A stretch of DNA of 64,000 nt from assembly GCA_007833815.1 (NCBI GenBank), contig CP033464.1:4148001-4212000 (forward strand), given 5' to 3'. The DNA comes from Brevibacillus laterosporus (GTDB taxonomy: Bacteria; Bacillota; Bacilli; Brevibacillales; Brevibacillaceae). The notes under the pieces were generated by a model, which was not told the DNA's origin, made no database searches, and was given only the letters and a program-made list of their open reading frames with translations. This document shows positions 27,716-34,500 of this stretch, one piece after another; position 1 is the stretch's first letter, and each line of letters opens with the position of its first letter. Position numbers and translations under genes: made by a program.

Positions 27716-27761
27716 GGGTACCACACCTCATTGTCTAAGCAAAATAAATACCTCTTGTTAC

Positions 27762-28199
27762 CTATTCGTCTTCATGTAAGAAGCTCTTTAACTCTTCTAC
27801 GCCAATGTTTTCTGTAGAAGAAATCTCGAAAATTTGCGAAGCACCAGCTGCTAGTAAATATTCCCTAGCTTTTTTTACTTCCTCCGTATTTTTGGCAATG
27901 TCTACTTTTGTAATGATACCAATAACTGGTTTAGCAAATACACAGCCAAAAGAAGGTGGGAAATAACAATCCTCATTTGTGCAATCCTGCACAAGACCGA
28001 TGACATCTGCATCGACACTTGTCACAAGTAGCATTCTATATAAACCTCTATTTTCTATACATTCCCCAGGTGTATCAATGGCTTGATCAAACGTTTCAAT
28101 GGCTTGTGTTTTCTTATAGGCGATCACATGTCCGTGAAGTCGCTGGCACAAAGTGGTCTTACCGCAGCCTGTATTTCCTGTTAAGATAATTTTTTTCAT
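27762..28199 (-). CDS. eutP: EutP, P-loop protein of ethanolamine utilisation
   Basis: Small GTPase-like protein, 145 aa. The Walker A motif is GNTGCGKTTL at residues 8-17, followed by IDTPGECIE (G3-like) and TKVD (G4-like). EutP has been reported to have acetate kinase activity in Salmonella; in Gram-positive loci it commonly follows the first leader. It lies two bases after eutS and before eutVW. Confidence 0.93.
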   Translation of the reverse strand: MKKIILTGNTGCGKTTLCQRLHGHVIAYKKTQAIETFDQAIDTPGECIENRGLYRMLLVTSVDADVIGLVQDCTNEDCYFPPSFGCVFAKPVIGIITKVDIAKNTEEVKKAREYLLAAGASQIFEISSTENIGVEELKSFLHEDE

Positions 28200-28201
28200 A
28201 A

Positions 28202-28555
28202 CTACGTTCTCGTTATCTTCGTAGCGTTAAATCCTAATATATCTTGTAAGCCAAGCAACACTTCATTTAGTGCCGATTCCACAGAGGATACATCACCTGT
28301 AACCACCACTGATCCACTAAAACGATCAACAAAACCAATAAGTACGCCAGCTGCTTTCGTTGCAATATCAGCTGCGATGATAGATGCTTCACTTGGGGTA
28401 ATGGTTAAAATACCAATTGCATCCTTCGTCTCATTGCTTAATCCTAATTTTTTATAAATATCTGGATTCGGATTAGCTATGATATGAGCTAGTGTAACTT
28501 GTTTACCTGGAACATACTCTTGAATAACCCGTTGTTTTTCATTATTTTGGCTCAT
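28202..28555 (-). CDS. eutS: EutS shell protein
   Basis: BMC shell protein with a bent hexamer, 117 aa from ATG 28555 ([20 protein letters not shown]), the start that aligns with EutS of other bacteria. The frame could be read from 28624, but that would begin inside the leader terminator. [15 protein letters not shown] and [24 protein letters not shown] are diagnostic. It is the first gene behind the promoter at 28684-28712 and the leader at 28592-28678. Confidence 0.94.
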   Translation of the reverse strand: MSQNNEKQRVIQEYVPGKQVTLAHIIANPNPDIYKKLGLSNETKDAIGILTITPSEASIIAADIATKAAGVLIGFVDRFSGSVVVTGDVSSVESALNEVLLGLQDILGFNATKITRT

Positions 28556-28591
28556 AATCCTCATCCCATCTGCATGAAAAAACATTAAAAA

Positions 28592-28638
28592 CACATAAAG
28601 GCTCCTTAAAAATACACATGGCAATTTTTAAGGAGCCT
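28592..28638 (-). terminator. Attenuator terminator upstream of eutS
   Basis: Perfect 15-bp stem AGGCTCCTTAAAAAT (28599-28613)/ATTTTTAAGGAGCCT (28624-28638), followed on the minus strand by TTATGTGTTTTT. Confidence 0.88.
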
Positions 28639-28678
28639 CTTCGCTCTCAACTGAAATTCATAACACGACGTTGTGTTA
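28633..28678 (-). promoter_or_regulatory. EutV (ANTAR) dual-hairpin site, eutS leader, variant P2 loop
   Basis: Minus-strand P1 TAACAC-AACGTC-GTGTTA (28678-28661) has the A1/G4 hexaloop. P2 GAGC-GAAGAG-GCTC (28646-28633) overlaps the terminator arm but its loop begins with G instead of A, keeping G4. P1 starts within a base or two of the predicted transcription start, so the leader is nearly all regulatory RNA. Confidence 0.85.
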
Positions 28679-28683
28679 ATTTT

Positions 28684-28712
28684 ATCATATTTGAACTTGT
28701 AAACGATGTCAA
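28684..28712 (-). promoter_or_regulatory. Sigma-A promoter of the eutS-PVW leader
   Basis: On the minus strand TTGACA (28712-28707), 17-base spacer, TATGAT (28689-28684). The predicted start is near 28677, at the beginning of ANTAR hairpin P1. Confidence 0.85.
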
Positions 28713-28745
28713 TACTTCATTAGACGAATTTCGACAAAATATTCG

Positions 28746-29885
28746 CTACTGAAACATTTTGTTCAAAATTACAATAACATCTTTTTCCGTAGGCACGCGT
28801 GGATTAGTTAGGGTACATCCGTCTTGAAGCGCACCCTCTGCAATCGCGCCTCTCATTTCTTCTAGCTGCTTATATTCAACGCCACAATCTCGCAAGTTTA
28901 TTGGCATTTTCAATTGCTTTTGCAATTGCTTAATCGCATTAATTAGACTGCGTACGCCACTTCTTGTATTGGATGCTGGTAGACCTAAGTTCTTGGAGAT
29001 AGAAGCGTATCTCTTAGCTGTCGCCTGATTTTCAACATCACTATATCCTGCACCACAATTCGCATTAAATTCGATAACATGCGGTAGCAAAATTGCATTC
29101 ATCCGGCCATGGGGGATGTGGAATTTTGCCCCAGCAACATGCGCAATACCATGATTAAGACCTAACGATGTAATCGTGAAGGCCATCCCTGCTAGGCATG
29201 AAGCATTGTGCATTTTTTCACGAGCCTCTAAATCATTACCATCCTTGTATGCTCTTACTAAATATTCAAAAACGAGCTTCATCGCCTTTTCAGCAAAAGC
29301 ATCAGAAATATCATTTGCTTTTGTAGAAACAAATGCCTCGATAGCATGTGTTAGAACGTCCATTCCTGTATCGGCTGTAATAAAATCAGGGACACTTTTT
29401 ACTAGCTCTGGGTCTAAAATAGCTTCTTCAGGAGTCATATCATTCGACACAAGTGGATACTTAATATTTTTTTGTTGATCACTTATGACTGAAAATGCGG
29501 TTACTTCTGAACCTGTTCCACTTGTTGTCGGAATAGCAATGAAAGGAAGATCTTGTTGTGCGGACACTTGTTTCGCAAAATATTTCATTGCTTTCGCGGC
29601 ATCGATAGCAGAGCCTCCTCCAAGTGCAACAATCGTATCAGTCTCAAACTCACTGAGTGCTTTCATCCCACTCACAACAACTTCGATTGGTGGATCTGGA
29701 ACGATGTCGCTAAAAACCATGTGCTTATTACTTTCATCAATTTGGTTAATGACTTGTTGAATCATTCCCGATTGAACCATAAAAGGGTCGGTGACAATAA
29801 AAATCCGTTTCCCTTTCAGATCCTGCAGACGATTCAAAGCACCTTGTCCCATGTAAATGTCTGTTTTAAAACTTACCTTATCCAT
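28746..29885 (-). CDS. eutG: Iron-containing alcohol dehydrogenase, EutG-like
   Basis: Group III Fe-dependent alcohol dehydrogenase, 379 aa, reducing acetaldehyde to ethanol and so recycling NADH made by EutE. It has the nucleotide-binding GGGSAIDAAKAMKYFA and the metal ligands in DTGMDVLTHAIEAFVS and LNHGIAHVAGAKFHIPHGRMNAILLPHV. There is no obvious encapsulation helix at either end, unlike several other enzymes of the locus. GGAGG precedes the ATG. It forms its own transcription unit behind an ANTAR-controlled terminator and upstream of the eutS promoter. Other names used for the family are EutG and PduQ. Confidence 0.88.
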   Translation of the reverse strand: MDKVSFKTDIYMGQGALNRLQDLKGKRIFIVTDPFMVQSGMIQQVINQIDESNKHMVFSDIVPDPPIEVVVSGMKALSEFETDTIVALGGGSAIDAAKAMKYFAKQVSAQQDLPFIAIPTTSGTGSEVTAFSVISDQQKNIKYPLVSNDMTPEEAILDPELVKSVPDFITADTGMDVLTHAIEAFVSTKANDISDAFAEKAMKLVFEYLVRAYKDGNDLEAREKMHNASCLAGMAFTITSLGLNHGIAHVAGAKFHIPHGRMNAILLPHVIEFNANCGAGYSDVENQATAKRYASISKNLGLPASNTRSGVRSLINAIKQLQKQLKMPINLRDCGVEYKQLEEMRGAIAEGALQDGCTLTNPRVPTEKDVIVILNKMFQ

Positions 29886-29903
29886 GCTGACACCTCCATT
29901 TGA

Positions 29904-29954
29904 AATAAAAAAAGAGGCTTTTTAGAAGGGAGTATTCCCTTTAAAAGCCTCTTT
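29904..29954 (-). terminator. Attenuator terminator upstream of eutG
   Basis: AAAGAGGCTTTTTAGAAGGGA (29911-29931) faces TCCCTTTAAAAGCCTCTTT (29936-29954) with one small bulge; the minus strand continues TTTTTTTATTT. Confidence 0.88.
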
Positions 29955-29988
29955 GCTATCTACATAAGTAACACGTCTTTGTGTAACT
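29945..29988 (-). promoter_or_regulatory. EutV (ANTAR) dual-hairpin site, eutG leader
   Basis: Minus-strand P1 AGTTACAC-AAAGAC-GTGTTACT (29988-29967), with one mismatch in the stem. P2 AGC-AAAGAG-GCT (29957-29946) is a literal match to the enterococcal AGCAANGRRGCU element and overlaps the 5' arm of the terminator. Both loops have A1 and G4. Confidence 0.9.
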
Positions 29989-30009
29989 TGTATTCTGTTT
30001 TCTATCAAT

Positions 30010-30039
30010 ACTGTACTACTATATTTATCATATAGTCAA
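30010..30039 (-). promoter_or_regulatory. Probable promoter of eutG
   Basis: Minus-strand TTGACT (30039-30034), 18-base spacer, TACAGT (30015-30010). It lies just upstream of ANTAR hairpin P1, as the eutS promoter does, but its boxes are weaker. Confidence 0.5.
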
Positions 30040-30069
30040 CTATGTATTGATTGTTATTTTTAAAAACAC

Positions 30070-30089
30070 TATACACGTCTTTGTGTATA
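30070..30089 (-). promoter_or_regulatory. Orphan ANTAR-like hairpin
   Basis: Minus-strand TATACAC-AAAGAC-GTGTATA is a perfect seven-bp stem with the same AAAGAC hexaloop used in the eutA and eutG leaders. It is upstream of the probable eutG promoter and has no ordinary P2 partner or overlapping terminator downstream. A second six-base-loop hairpin (30091-30112, loop GATGCA) lies immediately 5' of it. Confidence 0.55.
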
Positions 30090-30112
30090 AAAACCTTTTG
30101 CATCAAAGGTTT
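30086..30112 (-). terminator. Probable terminator of the B12-uptake genes
   Basis: Minus-strand AAACCTTT-GATGCA-AAAGGTTT (30112-30091), an eight-bp stem followed by TTAT after the run of T in the 3' arm, 42 bases after the ECF S-component stop. Confidence 0.5.
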
Positions 30113-30153
30113 GATAAGATTCGTCAAGCACTACATTGTGCCTGTTCAGTTTG

Positions 30154-30705
30154 TCAAGACTTATCAAAATGTTGATTTATCAATTTGTGTAACAAAGGGA
30201 GTAAAAGAGGTGCTAGTACCAAGTAAAAAACGAAATTCCCGATTGCATGCATGATATCATAGGGTATCCCAGCAAGGTAATAAGTCAGAAAGTAAGTAGC
30301 ACCATAAAGCGGTATCTGACCCAGGGAATTGATAAAGCCGTAAAGCAATCCTGTAAATCCGGCATATAAGGCCATCACTACCAAGGGAAGCTTTGAAAAA
30401 ACGGGGCGGATAAAAATACTGGTTACCACGACAATTGCACAGTAAGCGATAATTTGTGGCAAGGTCCAAATCCCAAATCCTAGGATCAAATTTGACAAAA
30501 TCATCACCATTCCCGCAAGCAACACACCATATCGAAACCCCATGAGAAGTGTCATAAGAATGACAAATGTTGTTACGGGCTGTACATTAGCTATAAAAGA
30601 AAGCGCAATCCGTCCCGCAACAGCCAAAGCTGATAAGATAGCTAGTAATGTGATGCTTTTTACACTTGAAATGGGTGCTTTCCTTGATCCATGGTTATGA
30701 AGCAT
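30154..30705 (-). CDS. ECF transporter S component, probably for cobalamin/corrinoid
   Basis: Membrane substrate-binding component of an energy-coupling-factor transporter, 183 aa from ATG 30705, with five or six helices. That ATG overlaps the end of the lipoprotein gene; the frame is open further upstream to 30732. Sequences such as LLAILSALAVAGRIALSFIANVQPVTTFVILMTLLMG and a C-terminal AGIPYDIMHAIGNFVFYLVLAPLLLPLL are typical of S components. The two-gene unit is controlled by a cobalamin riboswitch, so the substrate is probably B12 or a precursor. The ECF ATPases and T protein must be encoded elsewhere. Confidence 0.82.
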   Translation of the reverse strand: MLHNHGSRKAPISSVKSITLLAILSALAVAGRIALSFIANVQPVTTFVILMTLLMGFRYGVLLAGMVMILSNLILGFGIWTLPQIIAYCAIVVVTSIFIRPVFSKLPLVVMALYAGFTGLLYGFINSLGQIPLYGATYFLTYYLAGIPYDIMHAIGNFVFYLVLAPLLLPLLHKLINQHFDKS

Positions 30706-31090
30706 GTAAATCCCACTTAACGACATCGCCATCTTTTACTTTGAAATCTTTTGCTCCTTTAACTGCGGGCGCTCCGTTCACTTCGTATAGCCAATACTTT
30801 TTTTCTGCTGGATTTTGTTTTACATCTTCAATCGAAGTAATAAACCCATTATCGTCTTCCACTTTAAAATTGTTTTTCATCACCTCATACAAGGTTTGTT
30901 CCCCTTTGAACTGAATCGTTTTTTCAGCCATTTTGGTTTTACCCTGATCGGTTGATACTTCCACAACGATCTTGTTCTCAACTTTTTCTTCTGTTGCTGA
31001 ATTCTGTGCTGCATCATTATTTGAACAACCCATTACACTTACCATTGCAAGTGCAACAAGTAAGGCGATTTGACAAACCTTTTTTAACAT
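30695..31090 (-). CDS. DUF4430-domain lipoprotein, probable corrinoid-binding
   Basis: Lipoprotein of 131 aa from ATG 31090 (AAGGAG upstream). The signal peptide ends in the lipobox VSVMGC and is followed by an Asn/Glu-rich spacer. The rest (about 45-131) is a DUF4430 fold, the domain also found at the C-terminus of transcobalamin-like proteins: TLYEVMKNNFKVEDDNGFITSIED and KYWLYEVNGAPAVKGAKDFKVKDGDVVKWDL. It presumably captures corrinoids outside the membrane and passes them to the ECF component whose gene it overlaps. Control by the B12 riboswitch supports this. Confidence 0.82.
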   Translation of the reverse strand: MLKKVCQIALLVALAMVSVMGCSNNDAAQNSATEEKVENKIVVEVSTDQGKTKMAEKTIQFKGEQTLYEVMKNNFKVEDDNGFITSIEDVKQNPAEKKYWLYEVNGAPAVKGAKDFKVKDGDVVKWDLHAS

Positions 31091-31109
31091 ATTCGCTCCT
31101 TTCTCCATT

Positions 31110-31285
31110 AAAAAAGTCTAGCGAGGCGGGAAACATCACTAGACATGGACTAACCATCTTCGCCTCGAAATGGTTAGCCTTCAGTAGTTTTTAGGTAAAA
31201 GACCTGACTTAAGACTAAGCAAGTAGTCTATCACAGTGGCGGGACCGTGTTGGAGTTTCACCAAACTTCCATCACCTAAAACTAT
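31110..31285 (-). ncRNA. Cobalamin riboswitch with intrinsic terminator
   Basis: Read on the minus strand, the aptamer (31285-31187) has TTTTAGGTGATGG, the GGTGAAACTCC element, ACGGTCCCGCCACTGTGAT and the B12 box AAGTCAGGTCTTTTACCTA, the last closing the P1 stem. The expression platform is a hairpin CTAACCAT/ATGGTTAG (31177-31150) with loop CGAGGCG, then the terminator GTCTAG/CTAGAC (31144-31116) followed by TTTTTT. The loop CGAGGCG is complementary to CGCCTCG (31128-31122) inside the terminator, giving a possible alternative pairing. It controls the DUF4430 and ECF S genes. Confidence 0.93.
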
Positions 31286-31323
31286 ATGTTATAAAGTTAA
31301 TGAGGTGTGACCCATTTGAAAAC

Positions 31324-31351
31324 ATTATAGCATAAGAAATGGGCTTGACAA
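31324..31351 (-). promoter_or_regulatory. Promoter of the B12 riboswitch transcript
   Basis: Minus-strand TTGTCA (31351-31346), 16-base spacer, extended -10 TGCTATAAT (TATAAT at 31329-31324), about 35 bases before the aptamer. Confidence 0.8.
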
Positions 31352-31391
31352 TCATACGGTTGTGACAAAATGTAGTTTGATTCATCCATAT

Positions 31392-32822
31392 TTAAGACAT
31401 ATGTCGTAAAATCCCCCGAGCGATATGAACTCCACAAGCACCTGCTTGAGCTAGCCCGCGTGTTAAACCAGCTCCATCGCCACCTGCATATAAGCCAGTA
31501 ATTTCGGTTTCAAAGTGAGGGTTTAAATGAGGGCGTGCAGAATAGAATTTTGCCTCTACCCCATAAAACAGCGTGTGTTCGCTCGCGATACCTGGCGTCA
31601 CATGATCGAGTGCCTCCACCATTTCAATTAAACTTTTCATCGTATTGTAAGGCAAAACTAAGCCAAGATCACCTGGTACAGCTTCTTTTAGCGTTGGCTC
31701 GATAAACCCTTCTTTTAATCGTTTATCTGTAGAACGACGACCGCGTTTGATATCCCCAAAGCGTTGTACAATCACAGAACCGTTAGAAAGATCATTGGCA
31801 CGTCGAGATACTTCTTTGGCGTATTCGTTTGGCTTATCAAAAGGTTCTGTAAACACATGCGACACCAGCAAGGCAAAGTTCGTATTGGGCGAGCCAAGCT
31901 TCTCATCTTTGTACGCGTGACCATTAGCCGCCATAACCCCGCTGTGATTTTCTACAACCACATGACCGCTCGGATTGGAGCAAAAACTACGGACAATTTG
32001 ATCCGTAGAAGACTTGAATAAAAATTTCCCTTCATATAGATGCTTGTTGATTTCTTCCATCACCACGTTGGTTGTTTCTACACGCACTCCAACATCTACT
32101 TGGTTGTTAATCAGCCGTAGCCCTTGTTTCTTTACTATCTCACCGAACCATTGTGAACCATCTCGGCCAGGAGCAATAACCATTTTGTTTGCTCGATACT
32201 CCTGGCCCTTTTTACAGGTAATGCCGTGAATTTCTTTACCCTTTTCCGTTTTCTCCACAATGATATCTTCGACTTCCTGCTTGAAGACCATCGTAATTTT
32301 CGGTTCTAACTCTTCATAGATGCTTTTGAGAATCTCTAGGTTTTGCTCGGTGCCTAAATGGCGGACATTAGCACGTAATAGTTTAAGTCCAACTGCCTGC
32401 CCCTTGCGTTCAATGTCACGAACTGCATCGGTAGTTGGATCGGTAATATTGAGGGTGGCACCATGTTTTAAATTAATTTCGTCTACATATTTTATCAATT
32501 CTAGCACTTCAGAAGGCGTTAAATAATCAGTCATCCAGCCACCGAATTCTGTCGTGATGTTAAATTTTCCATCTGAATAAGCTCCTGCCCCTCCAAATCC
32601 ATTGGTAATAGAGCATGCAGGCAAACAACCACTAAAATCTTTACGACCTGCTGGAGGCGGACATTTACTAATTTTTTTCTCAAGGATGGGACAGCGACGA
32701 GAGTAAATATTGTGTCCTTTTTCAATCAACAGGATCTGTAAATCCGGTTTTTTATGGATCAATTCATACGCCGTAAAAATTCCTGCTGGACCAGCTCCGA
32801 CAATGATAACATCATAATTCAT
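31392..32822 (-). CDS. FAD-dependent oxidoreductase (COG2509-type)
   Basis: Flavoprotein dehydrogenase-like protein of 476 aa. An N-terminal dinucleotide-binding motif DVIIVGAGPAGIFTAYEL (residues 4-21) is followed by EKGHNIYSRRCPILEKK, a cysteine-bearing insert (KCPPPAGRKDFSGCLPAC) and the C-terminal FAD motif GLYAGGDGAGLTRGLAQAG. This pattern fits the uncharacterised FAD-dependent dehydrogenases of COG2509. The substrate is unknown. It forms a single-gene unit and has no clear functional tie to its neighbours. Confidence 0.85.
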   Translation of the reverse strand: MNYDVIIVGAGPAGIFTAYELIHKKPDLQILLIEKGHNIYSRRCPILEKKISKCPPPAGRKDFSGCLPACSITNGFGGAGAYSDGKFNITTEFGGWMTDYLTPSEVLELIKYVDEINLKHGATLNITDPTTDAVRDIERKGQAVGLKLLRANVRHLGTEQNLEILKSIYEELEPKITMVFKQEVEDIIVEKTEKGKEIHGITCKKGQEYRANKMVIAPGRDGSQWFGEIVKKQGLRLINNQVDVGVRVETTNVVMEEINKHLYEGKFLFKSSTDQIVRSFCSNPSGHVVVENHSGVMAANGHAYKDEKLGSPNTNFALLVSHVFTEPFDKPNEYAKEVSRRANDLSNGSVIVQRFGDIKRGRRSTDKRLKEGFIEPTLKEAVPGDLGLVLPYNTMKSLIEMVEALDHVTPGIASEHTLFYGVEAKFYSARPHLNPHFETEITGLYAGGDGAGLTRGLAQAGACGVHIARGILRHMS

Positions 32823-32962
32823 AGATGTTGCCCCCTTGAAAATGTTAGGAAATTTTCAAACCTTATTGATTATATCATCCCTTTATGAATAATCAACCAT
32901 AAATCCGAACATTTTTTATAAATACTATATTTTTGTTCGTATTATAAATTACTTGTCATTTC

Positions 32963-33235
32963 TGTATAAGAAGTGATGCAATTGCTAAACACCCTAATGC
33001 CCCTACCATTATCTACGTTACCCATCATATAGAAGAAATTTTACCTTGTTTCACTCATACGCTCTTGCTCAAGGATGGGAGCATTTTTGATTCTGGTCAG
33101 ACTTGTGACATGCTTGTTCCAGAGCTTTTATCTCGTTTTTTCGGGGTTCCGGTTCAGCTTGAACATGTACTGGGACGACATTGGTTGTTTTGCCAAGAAC
33201 CTATTGGCACGCATCCTAAAGGAAACTCCAAATAA
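32963..33235 (+). pseudogene. C-terminal remnant of an ABC transporter ATPase
   Basis: One frame reads RSDAIAKHPNAPTIIYVTHH then IEEILPCFTHTLLLKDGSI and FDSGQTCDMLVPELLSRFFG to a stop at 33233-33235. PTIIYVTHHIEEI...LLLKDGSI is the H-loop region of an ABC ATP-binding subunit of the YlmA/ModF-like type. Walker A, Q-loop and signature motif are absent, and no start precedes it, so only the last third of the gene is left. Confidence 0.85.
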
Positions 33236-33375
33236 AAATAGAAAAAGACTTATAGCCAAAAGTGTTGAAGACGTAAAGCCAAACAAAGAAACATGGAATA
33301 CATATGCTTACGTTAAAGACTTCACTGAACTTGATACATAGATCGATGAAATTTTTGAGATGGTTCTATTAAGAA

Positions 33376-33412
33376 ATAATAGGGGCAGCAATTTGCTGCT
33401 CTTCTTTGTTTT
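33376..33412 (+). terminator. Terminator after the ABC-ATPase remnant
   Basis: GCAGC-AATTT-GCTGC hairpin followed by TCTTCTTTGTTTTT; a left-over of the decayed gene's transcription unit. Confidence 0.65.
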
Positions 33413-33582
33413 TGTAGGAAAAGTTCTTGTTTTAGTTCCGTTTGTTTTTCTCGAAAAAAACTTTTGATAGCTGGTTAAACTTTACTCTCAAATCAAAGAA
33501 TAATCATATAGATGTGAAAAGAAGCATTGAACCACTGGGTGAAGCTTGTTACAATGAATCCTTGTGACAACTTCATAGACTC

Positions 33583-33622
33583 TTCGCGGTTCGAGATCTC
33601 CCGCGTTATCAAAACTAGGAGG
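33583..33622 (+). ncRNA. PreQ1-I riboswitch (translational)
   Basis: Stem P1 CGCGG (33585-33589)/CCGCG (33601-33605), loop TTCGAGATCTC, and an A-rich tail TTATCAAAACTAGGAGG. The layout matches the class I preQ1 aptamer closely (compare the Thermoanaerobacter type with UUAACAAAACAAGG tail). The 3' end is the AGGAGG ribosome site at 33617-33622; its GGAG can pair with loop CTCC to form the pseudoknot, so ligand would hide the ribosome site of the downstream transporter gene. Confidence 0.88.
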
Positions 33623-33626
33623 ATAC

Positions 33627-34313
33627 ATGTTTAATTTATGGTTTGGGATCGGCTTTGTGCTGGTCAATTTTTTGTTATTCTTATTATGTTATCGTTTTTT
33701 TGGCAAAGTAGGCTTGTATGCTTGGATTGGATTTGCCACCGTTCTTGCCAACATTCAAGTAGTGAAAGTCGTTGATCTGTTTGGTTTTGCTATGACACTT
33801 GGCAATACGATGTACGCAACCATCTATCTATGCAGTGACTTGCTCAATGAGAAATACGGGCAAGAGCAAGCGAAAAAAGCAGTCTGGTTTGGCTTTTTTA
33901 CACTAATCGCTACAACGATTATCATGCAGATGGCTTTGAAATTTGTACCTCATCCTGATGCCGTTAAACAACAAGGGGCTTTAGCCTTGATCTTTGGCCT
34001 CATGCCACGTCTAGCGATCGCTAGTTTGACGTCGTACTTTATCAGTCAGTTCTTGGATGTTCGTATATATACGTTTTTAAAGAAAGTATGTCCGAAACGG
34101 AATCAACTGTGGATTCGAAATAACGGAAGTACCATGATTAGCCAGTTGGTTGATACAGTAATCTTCTGCTCCATTGCTTTCCTTGGGGTTTTGCCTATGG
34201 ACATGTGGTTTGACATCTTGATCACAACGTATCTGATTAAATTTGTGGTTTCGGCTGCTTCTACACCAATTTTATATATAGCGCGTAACTTCACGTTTAC
34301 AAAAGAATCGTAA
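33627..34313 (+). CDS. yhhQ: Queuosine precursor transporter (YhhQ/VUT family, DUF165)
   Basis: Membrane protein of 228 aa with six or so helices. Family landmarks are FGFAMTLGNTMYATIYLCSDLLNEKYG and the NGSTMISQLVDTVIFCSIAF block. YhhQ-family proteins import queuosine precursors (preQ0/preQ1). The preQ1-I riboswitch immediately upstream, overlapping the ribosome site, independently supports this substrate. No other queuosine gene is nearby. Confidence 0.93.
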   Translation: MFNLWFGIGFVLVNFLLFLLCYRFFGKVGLYAWIGFATVLANIQVVKVVDLFGFAMTLGNTMYATIYLCSDLLNEKYGQEQAKKAVWFGFFTLIATTIIMQMALKFVPHPDAVKQQGALALIFGLMPRLAIASLTSYFISQFLDVRIYTFLKKVCPKRNQLWIRNNGSTMISQLVDTVIFCSIAFLGVLPMDMWFDILITTYLIKFVVSAASTPILYIARNFTFTKES

Positions 34314-34347
34314 GTATTCTTATAGTAGGCTTTCTATGTAAAAGGTC

Positions 34348-34387
34348 CGTTTGTGCATGATAATCCATGTCGCAAGCGGGCTTTTTT
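34348..34387 (+). terminator. Terminator of the queuosine-precursor transporter gene
   Basis: GTCCGTTTGTGCATG pairs with CATGTCGCAAGCGGGC (with wobble pairs), followed by TTTTTT. Confidence 0.8.
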
Positions 34388-34401
34388 GATTCATACCTCT
34401 A

Positions 34402-34500
34402 CATGCTATACTATTATTTAATATTCAGATATCAAAGGGGCACTTGCATGCTATACTATTATTTAATATTCAGATATCAAAGGGAGGCACTTGCATGCTA
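34402..34500 (+). repeat. Tandem direct repeat of about 45 bp at the methyltransferase start
   Basis: Copy 1 at 34402-34446 and copy 2 at 34447-34493 share the 38-base core CATGCTATACTATTATTTAA...ATCAAAGGG; copy 2 has two extra bases (AG) that create the strong ribosome site AGGGAGG, and the unit CATGCTA begins a third time at the gene's ATG. The repeat also duplicates a TATACT/TATTTAAT AT-rich promoter-like stretch. Confidence 0.9.

Larger units (their letters stand above)
32823..33582. other. Region without an intact gene
   Basis: Contains an ABC-ATPase 3' remnant (annotated separately), further degenerate sequence to about 33370, a terminator-like hairpin, and the upstream region of the preQ1 riboswitch. 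A plus-strand frame at 33075-33341 overlaps the remnant in another frame; its last 35 residues (SVEDVKPNKETWNTYAYVKD) look protein-like but match nothing I know. Confidence 0.6.

Noticed and set aside
28556..28624. Start of eutS at 28624
   Set aside because: That would put the N-terminus inside the leader terminator; the extra residues do not match EutS.
33075..33341. 88-codon plus frame
   Set aside because: Its first two thirds lie out of frame over the ABC-ATPase remnant, so I do not call it a gene; only the tail is noted as protein-like.
34444..34494. Upstream TTG start for the methyltransferase
   Set aside because: The extra 17 codons are translated repeat DNA; the ATG at 34495 has a perfect ribosome site.
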